From positions 1,849,657-1,913,656 of the forward strand of contig SCFE01000069.1 of NCBI GenBank assembly GCA_004352715.1: a stretch of DNA of 64,000 nt, given 5' to 3'. Within the stretch, counting starts at the first letter, position 1. The number at the start of each line of letters is the position of its first letter. The notes below the pieces were generated by a model. That model saw nothing but the letters and a program-made list of their open reading frames with translations, was not told where the DNA came from and did not search any database. The translations under genes and the position numbers were made by a program. This DNA comes from Hofstenia miamia (lineage: Eukaryota; Xenacoelomorpha; Acoela). Shown here in pieces: positions 1-12,673 of the stretch.

Positions 1-777
1 CATGTAAAGTGTTATCATTACTGGGGTAGTCTAAATTTGTAAGAATAGTATGAAATCTGGAAAGAATGATAGACAGCATCCATTTCCAAGTTTATTAAGA
101 GTGCTACATACTTAGCAAAATCTATGAACAATTGGCTGTGCAATTAAGTTCACTCACTGCTGCGGACCTGGAGTATACTTCCCTATTTGCAAAGGGATGT
201 GCCATGATCCCCTGGCATACAGAAACCAAGTTTTGACCCAGCAGCAATTAAAGCAAGGGCTGAAAGACAATTGCACTGACATATGAATATTAATATATTC
301 TGCTTGTAACATTACTGCAAAACTGCTTTTATACCACATGTGATGACATACAATAATGAAAAATGATGTTAAACTTTCTTAGTGCTTCTCAAATTTTAGT
401 ACATTTTTGTTAATGGTATAATTAAAAAATTATTTGGATTATACAATTGACATTTAGCCTGTATTGTGTTCACATGTTTTTTACAAAACTAAAGAGAATT
501 TGGTAGAAAGCATGAATGAAAAGTATATGGATTTTGAAATCATTTTACAAATTTTGTTACCATGGCAATTTTTTAAATGCCCAGGTTTATTCTATTAAAT
601 AATTAAGCAATTAAATTTCTCCTGTATTAATTTTGCTAAAGCTATAGATTGTTTTCAAGTGTAAAACATTTTCACCATTTTGTGATTTCATTTTACAATA
701 TCATTCATTTTGTCTGAGGATGTTCATTGAATGTGAAACATGTTATCTAAATATTCAAATATTTTTTCAATTTTTTA

Positions 778-813
<36 letters not shown>

Positions 814-3185
814 GTGTATATACACATAATGATCAGTGCTCATATCAGATTTCCAATGCAAATTTGAATCAAGTTTGAAATATATAAAATAAACGTGCAA
901 TGCTCCAAAAATTTAGGTCATTTCTGCGTTGCATTTTGTACTTGGCAATGCGCTATAAACAAGTCTTTTGCAAATTCAGTTTTCACTCCCATATTCCTCA
1001 TTATTCAGATATATAACATATGCATTGTAATAATGTTTTCAATTTTCAAAACGTATTATTTATCAGTATCTTATCGTGATTAATGGCATAACTGGTTCAA
1101 TCTGCATTCTAGCAAACAAATGTTAATTATAATAAATACAATTAGAATAGTCAAATTCAATTTTCAAAACAATATTTACATAATCTTCAGAAGTTTATAA
1201 TGCAATATTGCATGCCTACTCTTGTTTTTATGATCACTGTATAATGAATTCAATTGCTACTACCATCCTAATGATAATATGCTAAAGACTCAACTTTTGT
1301 TCTTAACTCAACTAAATTACGCCAAGTTACACATTAAAATTCTTAATATATTATTGGCTGTGATCAGTTGTGTTTGTGGAAAACATGCAGTTTCTGACTA
1401 CTGATGCCATCAGTGGCCCACTGGTGGACCATTGGCAGCCTCAGTGCCAAATTTTTAATCAATAATGAGCAGATGCTTGCAATTAAAACTTAATTCATAA
1501 TTATTTTTCTAAAGCCTTTTAATATAACAATTAATTGCCAAATAGCTTTAAAAAATTATAATACATCTGCTAAATTAATTTTCAAAATAATTTCATCATG
1601 AATACTTGGACACTTTGAAATAACCTTTTACATAAAAAATTGAATTTGAGCAGAACAGATTTTTATCAATTGTACTTATTTTGAAAATTTAAAAGTTTTT
1701 AAATTTGTCAAATTTCTAAGCTTATTTTTGTCATTTATTTACAAGAGTTTCTTTCAAATTTCTAGCAAATGTTTGTATGGTATAAGCTCATCAATGGGTC
1801 TTTGTCAGATATACATTAATGACCCATTTATGCCCAGCAGTCATTGGCCATTAATGTAACTAGCTTATTTGGCACTACAATTCAGATTAACAACTATGAA
1901 TGTTTGCTGTTCCTGCTCAGCAAATTCTAGCATTGTGATTTTGAATCACATTTTTGTTAAATTATGATGTGATCTGAATAATTTGTGGTGCACAATATGA
2001 TGTTAAGTTGCTTTGAAACAATATCATTGAATATAGGAATACCATTGTGCAAATGTGCTTGCAAGCATGTATTTACCTTGTATTCATAAAACCTGGAGGT
2101 AGCAATTTTTTAATCCCAGGCTTACAGGATGCAATTGCAAGCCAGAAAGATTAATAATTTTACCTTGCTACTAATGTTGTTGCTAATAATAGTATGACCT
2201 AATGTTAATATACTAATAAAGCTGTCAAAAAAATTATGAAGCACAAAACAAATTCAGTTAAAAAAACAATTTTTTTCAAAAAGGTATTTTATATGGAATG
2301 GGTTTAGAGTGATTTTCTGCATTGGATTAATGTTAGTTTGTCTAAGATGAGATTGAATTCGAATTAGATTAATCTGAAGTTGAGATAGATTTATATAGAA
2401 TTGAGTTAGATTAATTTAAAGATAAAAAAGCATTAATCTAGTTTGTGGAATACTCATGAATCACTAGAATAAACTTAAATATAACATTTTAAATAATTTT
2501 TGTATGAAAATTGCAAGCAAATTCTTACTAAGACAAATAGAAGAGATAAACAAGGTTTATTTAAATATCATAGTACCTCTAAAACTAAAAATTGAAAAAT
2601 TTCCTTATTCAGCTGCTTGGAGATATAATTAACTTTCTCTAAATTTGTTAATGCATTATTTGTGTATATCACTAAGTGATTGCAATTATATCTCGCACTA
2701 GTAAGCACTTGGCAGATGTTAATTTCCTGCTTAAATAATACAATTTATCATTAATAATTTAAATCTCTCAAACAATTTGCATTGCACTTGGTGCATCTCT
2801 CATATAGACCTACAATTAAGCATTAATGAGTGGGTTCAGATATAAACAAGTTTATATTTTGGATTTAAGCAAAAATTAAAACATCAAAGGTATGATAGGT
2901 AAATTGCTAAGAAATTGTTACATTGTTTTATATATATATGTTTAGTTGTGACATTTATATATTGATAGTATTCTATTTGCCATATTCAGTGACTTGTGGT
3001 AAAAGATTAATCAAACCTAATTGCCCTCAAAAATATATAATTTCTGATTGCAGCATCTAAATTAATTTAATCCCTAATCAATGATGGCCTTATTCTAAGA
3101 CTAATTTGTAAGTTTCATATCTCTTAGGTTCCTCAAATTTAAGACAAAATTCTTATTGATGTACATATAGCTGAAGATTATTTAT
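1..3185. other. Non-coding upstream region of block A
   Basis: No supportable gene is seen. The stretch is A+T-rich with a (TA)n run near 778-810 and short unrelated ORFs. Much of it reappears inverted upstream of IgSF copies 3 and 4 (about 56400-57640 and 61900-63300). For example, the stretch near 1920-2050 matches 63000-63150 in reverse complement. It is therefore the duplicated 5' flank of the IgSF unit. A signal-peptide exon may be hidden here, but I could not identify one. Confidence 0.6.
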
Positions 3186-3474
3186 CAGGCCCGTGGCTTG
3201 TATTTGAAGTTTAGGGGGCCATGGCCCCGCAAAGTTCAATAAATTAATCATAGTTTTACTCATATGAGATAGTTTCACCCTTTTTCATTAAATTTTTTAA
3301 TAGAATTGCATTAGTATTATGTATATTTTAACTAAAAGATATTCACTCTAACTTAGTTACAGAATATTAGAATTAATTCTATTGAGTTTAGTATCCAGGA
3401 TGCCAAAAGGAAGGGGGCACAGTAGCCCAACAGGGAGGGCCATGCCCCTTGGCCCTCCCCTAGCCACGGACCTG
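3186..3474. mobile_element. hAT-type MITE, 289 bp, with 8-bp target duplication
   Basis: The ends are 13-bp terminal inverted repeats, CAGGCCCGTGGCT and its complement form CAGGTCCGTGGCT (one mismatch). They are followed by G+C-rich subterminal sequence that stands out from the A+T-rich interior. The element is flanked by a perfect 8-bp direct repeat TTATTTAT (3178-3185 and 3475-3482). Eight-bp duplications and CAGG-type ends are typical of hAT elements. There is no coding capacity, so it is a non-autonomous MITE. It is absent from the equivalent flanks of copies 3 and 4, although those flanks also differ by a larger indel. Confidence 0.85.
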
Positions 3475-4215
3475 TTATTTATATATTGATGTTGTAGATA
3501 TTTAATGAGCAATTATTGCCAAAGCTTAGAATTTGGCAATATTTGAAAACCTATTATGAAATATCTATTCAGTATGAATCATTCTACTATAAATACATAT
3601 TATGATAAATGTGTCCATTGTTTTCAGATGTGGTTTTAACATTTGATATTACAATAATAAAATATTTTAAACTATTTGAATACGTATTTCTAATTTTTAC
3701 AATGGCATTACAAATTCTGTATCACCTGTCAAAGTACTGAATCTTATTTCAACATATTTAACTCCTTCTCCACTAACATCATAATTTAATGAGAATCTAA
3801 TAATATTAGGTATTTATTATTTTGCTCGGCAAATATTGCAGTTATAATTTTGCTTATGCAATTCATAATTTAAAATATATGCTTAATGTGAAACAATAAT
3901 TCTTTGATATGTGCAAGGCCTCAAATATATAATAATTAACTGAGAACTTAGCTTATGCATATTTTCTCCATTCGTTTTGTTGTTCAATTTTTCATTGAAT
4001 ATATATAGATCATTTCTCATGGAAATAGCATTCAGATAACCCCATTAGATTTTTATGATGGATGGCCCAAGTCACAAACTGCATTGGTTTATACGGCGCA
4101 TGGGCAATGGTTTATGGACATCAATTGTGCATATGATCTCTGAACCTATATTAGGATTATAATTGATGTTGTTCAAAGAATTGACTATTGAAATTTCTAG
4201 ATTTTTTTATGTGCA

Positions 4216-4422
4216 GTGTACATATATGCTTTTGATAACACCCATATGCCTATGTTTTATTGCAACTCTAACCTTTATCTAGGCTTACATCAGAATTTAC
4301 AAAATATTACACTAAATCTCATAAAATTGTCTTTCTCAATTTTAAGGGGTTCCAATTCACAGGGAATTTCTGATATTACATTGATAAATAATAGTGCTGA
4401 TGTACATTATATTGTTTTGTAA
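4216..4422 (+). other. Duplicated ORF upstream of IgSF copy 1, possible decayed exon
   Basis: A 68-codon open frame contains FYCNSNLYLGLHQ and N-glycosylation sequons (NIT, NNS), so an Ig-like domain fragment is possible. The same frame is open at 56005-56223 (minus) in copy 3. In copy 4 (61555-61772, minus) a one-base loss (AACTCTT for AACCCCTT near 61626) shifts it. A possible donor overlaps the stop (TTGTAAGAAG), but its phase does not match the phase-1 start of the next exon. It is listed because it is shared by three copies; I do not claim that it is expressed. Confidence 0.25.
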
Positions 4423-6089
4423 GAAGTGGGCTTAGGATGCAGGCATGGACAAATAAAAGGCTTAATTAATACTTATTATATCTGATTTCTAAACTTGTAT
4501 CATTATTGATGTTAATAATATAAAATACAAGATTTTTTAAATCAAATTTTTTAAAGTTTTAGATAGTATTTGAAAAACTCCTTTCATTTAATTAGAAACG
4601 CAGAGGGAACGTCAGTTATATACAAAAATTTTTCTAATTACTTCAATTTATAAAATTTATATTTTAAAATCGTATGTAATCTCTTTCCTACGTGTTCAAG
4701 TGAAAAATAAATGCAGTCTAATTTCTGAAACATTGTTATTTGAGACAGGTATTTTGGTTTTTACAATAATTAATACACAATTTTTCAAAGTATCTCAACC
4801 ATTACATATTCATAACATAGCTGTTCCTGGCCAATTATTGCATACCTAATATAGCATAGCAAAGCGCAATTTGAAATACATATGCAAGAAATAAAAATTG
4901 AAATTTAAGAAAATAATGTGTTTTATTAAATAATGATTTATTAAATTATATTTAGAATATAACTAGTGGCATTATTATCAAAAATATATGTTTAGAATTT
5001 TGCTATTGTATATTCATTTAGATGGTCCAAACGTAGTGACTCAAAAAGACATCATAATAAATGAGGGCAGCAGCACTACTGGTAATATCGCAATTCATTC
5101 CTTTCCAGCAGCAAATCTAAATTGCTCTTCTACAGCCTTTTCTATTTCTAAAAATCTATTTGTTTGGAATATACAGAATGTTTCAAGAGATATGGATCAA
5201 ACAATATACACTTGTTATGCGTACAATTACAAAACTGATGTTTCTAATATTTCATCAATGAAACTAGTTGTGCACTGTAAGTATATATTTTAGAAAAATC
5301 AAACTTACTCCTAATTTCTAGATTCACCTGAAATCAAATTTATTTTGTAAGAAACTCACGTCATTGAAGGAGACAGAATGAATTTTACTTGTTTTGTCAT
5401 TCGATCAAACCCTGCAATTGCAAATTTAACTATTTCTACTGTGAGCAAACACAAATCTCGTTTAAACAGTGACGTATTAAACTACATACTAAAAGCAAGT
5501 AGATACATGAATGGGGACGTCAATTGCAAAGCAGAGAATTCAAAGTTTGAAACAATAATGAAGAGAAATCTTGTTGTCTACTGTAAGAATTTATCTATTT
5601 TACACCTCTAACATTTTGCTTAGATGTTGATTTTAAAGTGAAGACTTCCCAAAATAGCACAGACAATTCAATTTTCACCTACTTCCTTTCAGAAATAATT
5701 TCTTTACCGAGTAACTACATAGTGTCTTTGTACAAAAATCAAACACAGGAATGGAATTACACAAACATTGATAACATTACATTTTCTCTTCCACTTTCAA
5801 ATGTTTATTATGAATATGTCCTAGTGGCTTCTAATAATTTTACTTCCAAAAAAGTCATTTTAGACTTCACTGCATCTAATATTTGGTAGTTCTTTTTTTT
5901 AGAAGTAAATTATTTTTTATTACTACAATTTCACAATTTTTAGGTTATCAATTTTCTAAAGTTGATAAAGAAATTGTGGTTAGTCGTGATGAGAATACTT
6001 ACACAAATCCTACAGCTATTTTCTTGATTACAGTGCTTCAGGAGAAATGATGAATTGTATATTTTTTATCTACCGTAGCAAATTTGTTC

Positions 6090-6091
<2 letters not shown>

Positions 6092-6142
<51 letters not shown>
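6092..6142. repeat. (TA)n microsatellite in the tail1-tail2 intron of copy 1
   Basis: About 50 bp of uninterrupted TA. The corresponding array in copy 3 is 54161-54194. The homology of block A' stops at the equivalent of about 6172, just beyond this array, and copy 4 stops at its own array (59828-59878). It is therefore a recurrent rearrangement boundary. Confidence 0.9.
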
Positions 6143-6146
<4 letters not shown>

Positions 6147-7314
6147 ACCTTATAGGTTGCAATGTATTGTAGATCAACTATCACGACGCAGATAATTAGA
6201 AAATTACTCTCCTGTTTCATATGAATTTTGCATTCTGTTTGAAGTAACTGTTGATGAAAAGTTTAAGTTAAACTAAAAGTGAGAATAATGTTTCTAAAAG
6301 TAAAAATTTATTTAGAAAATATTAGTAATTTAATGTTACTCAGGTTATTATTTCAATTTTTTGTTAAACATTTGGGATATTTTTGTAAATTTTTGGAATA
6401 TGAAGTCTTAGGCAACATTTTGCAAATCTGTGGAAAGTTCTCTAAAGTGTGTAGGTTGACGAATAAATTTTCCCGATTATTATCTGCTTTCAAGCACCAC
6501 ACTCACTGCAGAAGCATACAATTATTTTGCATGCTTGTTATAGGATCAATTGAAGCAGAGCCAGTGCCATTTCAATTCTTCAAATGCTTAACTTTGGAAG
6601 CAGCAAGCATTAAATTTCAGAATATTTTTGAATTCTTGAATATTTGGGAAATGTTCTAATTCTTTGAAATTTTTAAATTTACTTCTTTCAGACATATAGA
6701 CTTTAAACCAAGCATTCAATGTCACATCATAATTTTACAAAACACTATCTAATCAAAATTCCATTATTATTTTATATCTATTCTGATTGTCTAAAAATTA
6801 TTTAAAGTTTTTACTTGAAAATAATTGTTATTTATTGAAATAATTTTTTTCAATCATGGATATCAATTTTAAATAAATTTAGTAGGTGGTGTGCTCAAGG
6901 ACGGCATTTGAAAAGAAAACGCCTATGCAACTACAACAGGTATCTTAATTGTTTTTAAAAGCTTAATTTTAGTTTAAATTTGCACAAAATTCACTCTTTT
7001 TAGTTCTATCAATATTAAAAAATTTTGAAATATATAAACTAATTCACAGTACAAAGTTGCAAGAATTAATCTGAGATTTCTAGTACATAATTTTTAAATG
7101 AAAACTCGAGATTAGAAATAATTAGTATTCACAAAATTCTTTCAATGTTATTATATACGAAATTGGTACTCAACATACACTAAATTAAAACTCATACATT
7201 TCTAATAAATAATTTATTAATATTCTGTGGTTAAATATAATGTGGCATTGGTGAAAAATCAGTATGCATTACTACTAATCTATCTTATTAATTCGTTGAT
7301 GGACCTATGCTACA

Positions 7315-7700
7315 AATAATTAACTAACTCCTCCTGCTATTATAACCTATCCCAATAAAAAAGTAAACAGGAGATTATTTTAGGGAAAAGCGGCCAATCT
7401 CGGCCAACCTGATACAGATAACCTTTTAGAAGAGTCGTATAAGACTAGATCCCTGATTAGATTTAGAAATATGAAGCCCTAACTCTTGGGTGCAAGTGGT
7501 GAACCTAAGTGCTAAGTAAAATAATCCAAGCTTGGTGCGTTTCTCATCTTGTGCAATATAGGTGAAATCAATAATAACGATTTTCATTATGAATGACAAG
7601 CAGTACAAAAGCCCCAGCAGTACACCTAACCTAGTTAAAGGGACATGCCAGTCAATTCGTCCACCCTCTGGGTGCCCTTTAACAACGCAGTTAGAGAATT
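7315..7700 (+). repeat. Dispersed repeat R with terminal stem-loop, copy 1
   Basis: A block beginning CTCCTCCTGCTATTATA and ending in a hairpin: GTTAAAGGG at 7634-7642 pairs with CCCTTTAAC at 7675-7683, with a further CCAG/CTGG pairing inside. It recurs inverted in blocks A' (about 26505-26885) and A'' (about 52610-52985). A more diverged plus-strand copy lies outside the duplicated context (57835-58100), which shows that it is a dispersed element. No ORF worth calling. The class is unknown; tRNA-type A and B boxes were not seen. Confidence 0.55.
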
Positions 7701-9839
7701 AGAAACACGTATTTTAATAAAAGTATAAGTCAAAGAAAATAAAAGAAAAACGAATTTACTGAGGATAACCTGAAGAAAAATAAATTACCAATACTCGGAT
7801 ATATATTCAAAAGTTAACCAGTATAAGTAAACAAATAATACCATAGAAAATATAGGCAAACTGCTGGCAGGTACAAAATCGGCTTCTGCTACAATTTTAC
7901 TGTGATTCAAAATTAGCAGAAATTTAAACTAAAATATAAATAGCACCACTTCATTTGGCCAAATTACATTTGAAATAAATTCATAAGATTAATATTGAAA
8001 TTGCAATAACTGAAGTAATGAAAGTTCCACGAATTCATTATGCCACAATAATATTTCAAAATGCTATTAACATATTTTAAGAATATGCGTGATTTCAATT
8101 ATTTTTGTACTTAGAGTTTATTTTATATTTGAATAGGCTCTAGTATAACTGGGAATGTAATCACAAACAGACATATTGCGATACTTTTCTCAAAAATTTG
8201 CAATTTCTTCTAAAAATTGTTAACTTTTCAGTGTACAGCTTCAATAAAATAAAATATTTTTCATATTCATATGTTTTTCTGTTCTAAAATATTTTAAGAT
8301 ACAAATATTTTTAAATTTTTAATTTTTGCATACTTATGACATATATGCAATTAATATTAAGTGATTATTATTGCTATTTTTCCATTACATTATTTATATA
8401 TTATCACTCTTTTTGCATATTTAAAAAGTGCTAAGTGAATTTATAATATTTATAATATTGTTTAGAATTATATTCTCAAAAACCTGGGATTAAAGAAGAA
8501 AACCCCTATGCAACTACAATTGGTATTTATTACATATTCAGTGTGCTATTTCTTTGAATATTTAAAATTATATTAACAAACACAAAATTGCAATTGATTT
8601 TAAGTGTAATTTTACCTGCAATTTATCCCATCATTTCACATGAACTCAATTAGTGATTTTCTTGATCTTATTTTTTAATGAAATTTTTGAATAGTAAATA
8701 ATATTTCATGATCTTTTTAAAATAAATGCATTGCTTTTGGCTATAAATGTCTATTTTCAACAATTGCTTTAATGGTTTGAAAACATAAAATTAAATAATT
8801 TTAAAATTGTATAAATTAATATAAGATGGCTTACAAAAATTATATTTTAAGGTTGGAGAAATCCATTAATATTTTACATACATTAATATACAAGCACAAT
8901 TTTCATCAATAAAAACATTACTGCATTGCATTATTTATCTGTTTTCAAATAAATAAATTATCAGTCTAGACCTCATTGAAATTAAGCTGAAAGTATTCTA
9001 AGAAATTTGTGGACATTACTTTGATTTGGATTACAAGGATTTGTATAACATGTAATAAACCTTAAGAAAAATCTTCATACTTTCAATTTTCTTAAAAATT
9101 AATAAAAAAATACATTTGCCAATTCAATATTACGCAGGGAATGGTCTACACTATTATTTATTTATCAGTTTTACAAATCATACATAATGGTGTATAGAGC
9201 TAGTGAATTAATCCAGTATTTGTAAACTACGCATCTTTAAAAGTTCCCATCTAAGAGCAGATTTCATTGAAATTCCATTAATTTATATATACAAAGAATT
9301 CTTGCATAACAATGTTGCAATGATAATGGTGTTCATTATAAATATAGTTAAAAATTTGAATTTTGATTGGACTTGGAAATATATTTAAAAATATTATATA
9401 AATGGAGTATTAACACAGTAAATTCTTAAATAGTGCCTAACCTTTTTTAAAATGCTGCATAATTTATTCCTATATAATTCATAATACAAAATCAATTAAA
9501 TGTAAGAAGGAACTTCTTTTCATTCCACACATTTGAATTACATGTCATTTGTTTATGAACAATTTGAGTTTATTTTATTTGTGAATATTTGTTAACTCCT
9601 GTGAAATCTATTTCATGCATAAATACGTCTGCTTCAATTTACCACTTTATCAGTAATGCATCAATGAAATTTTGCATATTTCAATGATAAAATTTAAACT
9701 TACAATTTTAAAGAAATAATGTGGTAAACTAATATATAAGAAAATACTATTTTCATGATTAACCCTATGTATTACTTTTTATTTAATTATTAATTTAACA
9801 TTTATTTAGATCTAAAAGAAAATTGTTCTATGCAAACAG

Positions 9840-11231
9840 GTATATTTAAACTTTAGGAAACTATAAAAATTAAATATACTTTGGAATTAATTAATTGAGA
9901 TTCTAGAATAAATTCTTCAGGTAAGCTTATATTGAGCATGAATTTTAGTAGTTGAATTGCTAAATTTTTTAATGCATTGAGAAATATTTCATAGGTTTCA
10001 TTATCAAAAACCAACAATCTCACATTTTAAAACATTGAAATTTTACTAAAACTCAAACTTTTTTCCAATTTCCAAATTTTATACTTTCAAAATATTATCA
10101 TAATTGCTGAAATTTTGTTACAATTTCTCAAGTCTAATCTGTCAAAATCATTTTAGTGAAATGACCACCTGTATATATGTAAGTATATTTGTAATAGGTT
10201 TGCAAATTTTACTTTTGTTTTGAACTAATTCAGACATTGACTTTATGCTTGCAATATCAATTCTGAATGAGAATATTTTGTTTTCAAAACCTCCGCATCA
10301 AATAACCTGATGAAAAGAGCATTTTAATATAGAAGTAAAGATTCTTTTCATCGTCTGTCTATATATTCTTTAGGAATTGCTATAATTTCATTTTTATCAA
10401 ATTATAAAATAAAAAAATAGTTTCACATAGAGCTAGTAATTGTGTACATTTTGATATGTAACCATAAGTTAGAAACTCACGAAGGAATAGGGTTCCAAAA
10501 TGCGTCAGTTAATATAGTCAAAACAGGTTTAATGAAACATATTATAAAAATTGACAATTTTTATTGGCTAATGCGATTGAATGAGAGTTGATAAATCCAA
10601 AAAAAATAAATAGTTTTACATGGAGCTAGAGGTTTTCTACATTTTGATATATAAACCTAATCCACAAGGTCAAAACTAGCATAGGTATAGCATTCCGAAA
10701 TCTGTCAGTTGATATAGTCGAAAACCCCTATAAATAAAGTTATTATAAATTAATAACGAAAGGGAATAGTAATTACAAATATATATGAAACATTAGGATA
10801 TAGAACCAAAGGAGCTCTAAAGAATGGTGAAAAGAGCTAAGGAATTTGATAAGAATTGGCAGAGTAATGGCTATCTAAAGATATATAGTAGAAATATAGA
10901 AGTACGCCAAACTGTTATAAAACAGCTATTCCTTTTCTAGGAAAAATTCTTAAATAAAATATTTTTATAATTATAGACATTCAGGAGCAAACATTATTTG
11001 AAAATAGCTTTTATTTTGTCATAAGTTGCAAACTTTAATTATAAACATATATACATTTTTCAGGAATTGTTTATTGGCACCCCAAAATATGATTCCAGCT
11101 TTTTTAATCTTCATTTGTTTTATTATGTTTTAACTTTTTTGTGATTTTTTAAAATTTAAATGAAAAACTATGAAGTCATTATATTCATTAAATTCCAATT
11201 TTTATTCTTTCAAGTATATAAATCCCTAGTT
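9840..11231. other. 3' flank of IgSF copy 1 with a diverged direct duplication
   Basis: No further convincing cassette exon was found. A candidate acceptor near 10154 would put the frame into a stop almost at once (Val-Lys-stop in phase 1), so the true 3' end is unresolved. Segments near 10426-10540 and 10612-10740 are diverged direct repeats. Both read AGTTT(C/T)ACAT(A/G)GAGCTAG, then CATTTTGATAT(G/A)TAA, then GTCAGTT(A/G)ATATAGTC. Confidence 0.5.
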
Positions 11232-11495
11232 CTAAATTTTTTTCAAAACGAAATTGGAGTTCAAAACATGAACTAATTTAGAATTTCTAGTTTTGTATAT
11301 ACTATCAACAATAAGTTCAATAACCCTATATATACTGGGCTTTTTTGGTAGGTGTAATACCGGGGCTATCCTACCAACCTTTATAACTCTGGTTCTAATA
11401 ATCCAATTTAAATGAAACTTGGTCAAGAGGTAGTCTTGCTCATTTGGATTTGATTTAAAGGGAAAAAATCCGTAGATACTTGCAGTTGGCCACAA
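11232..11495 (-). other. 87-codon repeated ORF, unrecognised (copy in A)
   Basis: The predicted peptide begins MWPTASIYGFF and includes GRIAPVLHLPKKPS. It is also open at 22701-22964 and 48775-49038 (both plus), with one or no residue changes. I do not recognise a domain. Since all three copies sit in the same duplicated block, conservation does not prove coding. The flanking DNA has the look of an old transposon or repeat family. Confidence 0.25.
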
Positions 11496-11999
11496 TAAGT
11501 GGTTTTCATGATGGTGCCTTCAAAAATCATGTTATTTGGAAACTTTCTATACACTCAAAAGTGAATTTTTTGTTCCTGAAGTAGGAAAGATTTAATTTTT
11601 GCTCAGAGAGGTCAAGGTAAAGTAAAAGTAAAATTGAACAATGGACTTAAACATGGTCTTCGCCATGACCAAATGAGACTCCTATAACTAGATTCTTAGG
11701 TTTTCTTATAAAGTCTGATGCATCCACTTAGAATAAACTATTATGTATTTGAATACAACAAATCATTCAAAACGAAAGAAAAAGTTTCTAAGTATCTCAT
11801 TGAACTGAGCAGCACTGATAAAAGGTGAAACATTTTTTATAAAAAACATGATTTTTTATTTAATATTGTTTTCTATTGTATTCCATTGTTTTCATTGTTA
11901 TATTATTTGAAAAAATTGGGAAAATATACATATAACTAATTAAATTAATTTCAGATGCACACAAAAGTGAAGGTCAAGGCAAATTAGAACAATAGAAAC

Positions 12000-12293
12000 G
12001 CTTTTCAAAGTCCAATATGATCACAGACAGGCGTCAAAAACATTACATGAAATATGTGACCTCATACAAAACCATTGTTGCAGAAAAACCACAACACGAA
12101 ACATAATGAAATCAACGTAGTTCAACTCAGTAGTAAAAAATATGAAAAGTCACGGAAAATTGAGGCAGTGGAAGTTGTACAAAAAAGTATGCGCAAAAAT
12201 CCATCAAAGTGGCGGAATCCATCCCCCGGCATAAATAGGGCTAATATGATTCTCATGTGTTTTGTTGTCCGATTTGGTTTGCACATACAATAA
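12000..12293 (+). mobile_element. Decayed transposase fragment with helix-turn-helix-like region
   Basis: The frame around 12075-12293 contains KIEAVEVVQKSMRKNPSKW. This resembles the second helix-turn-helix of IS630/mariner-like transposases, of the kind where 'VRQSVLRSPRRS'-type text precedes 'GISRTSLRRIL'. A neighbouring frame upstream reads RQASKTLHEICDLIQ, suggesting a frameshifted N-terminal part. The ORF opens with TTG rather than ATG, so it is not a gene start. Copies lie at 21903-22121 and 47977-48195 (minus). The family call is recognition by eye only. Confidence 0.4.
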
Positions 12294-12673
12294 TTAATTT
12301 TTAAAGTAATGAATATAATTTAACAACTTTCATACTTAGATTCCACTGAATGTGATCATGAATATACAAATGACGAAATTTTGTACATTCATTTTGAGAC
12401 CTTGTGCGGCAAATGCGTCTTACGTCATTATGACGAACTTAGCCACATTGCATTGAAATTTGTAAACGTAATAAATGAGTTTTTGAAACTGTTTTTGTAA
12501 TCTCAATACAATTATAAAAAATATAAGATTCAAAGCAAATTTATTGCGCAATATATGTATACAAATATCTACAAACTAACACGTGACAAAAGAAAAATAA
12601 AATATAAACAAATATTTAACTACAAATTAATATGTACAATATATACTAATATAATTAATGTTTGTTTAGTTGC

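Larger units (their letters stand above)
5022..9839 (+). pseudogene. IgSF receptor copy 1 (pseudogene)
   Basis: Exons by splice sites and alignment to copies 3 and 4: Ig1 5022-5276; Ig2 5322-5582; Ig3 5624 to about 5876 joined to a membrane-exon remnant ending 5903; tail1 5944-6015; tail2 6886-6939; tail3 8466-8522; tail4 9810-9839. All intact boundaries are phase 1. Lesions seen directly: TAA at 5348-5350 in Ig2 where copies 3 and 4 read TCG; deletion of nearly all the membrane exon with TAG at 5887-5889; tail1 donor changed from GT to CT at 6016-6017; TGA at 6909-6911 in tail2 where the other copies read TCA. The Ig1 exon is open and ends in LVVH plus a split Tyr codon, the usual linker to the next Ig domain. 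The upstream leader exon was not found. The (TA)n run at 6092-6142 lies in the tail1-tail2 intron. Confidence 0.85.

Noticed and set aside
778-810. (TA)n arrays considered as CRISPR-like or satellite arrays
   Set aside because: Simple dinucleotide repeats with no spacer structure.
1400-1860. Imperfect palindromic text (GGCCCACTGGTGGACCATTGG and CATTAATGACCC... CCATTAATG)
   Set aside because: Partly shared with the flank of copy 4, but the arms are too imperfect and short to call a site or element.
4988-5021. ATG at 4988 as the start of the first Ig-type exon
   Set aside because: The sequence ends TATTCATTTAG, a good acceptor. The exon begins at 5022 in phase 1, and the copies show the same acceptor, so the ATG is intronic.
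6279-6659. 126-codon plus-strand ORF, with shorter minus-strand ORFs at the inverted copies 27626-27814 and 53652-53924
   Set aside because: It lies in the intron between tail1 and tail2 of the IgSF copies. It is broken at different places in each copy and has no domain; conservation follows from block duplication.
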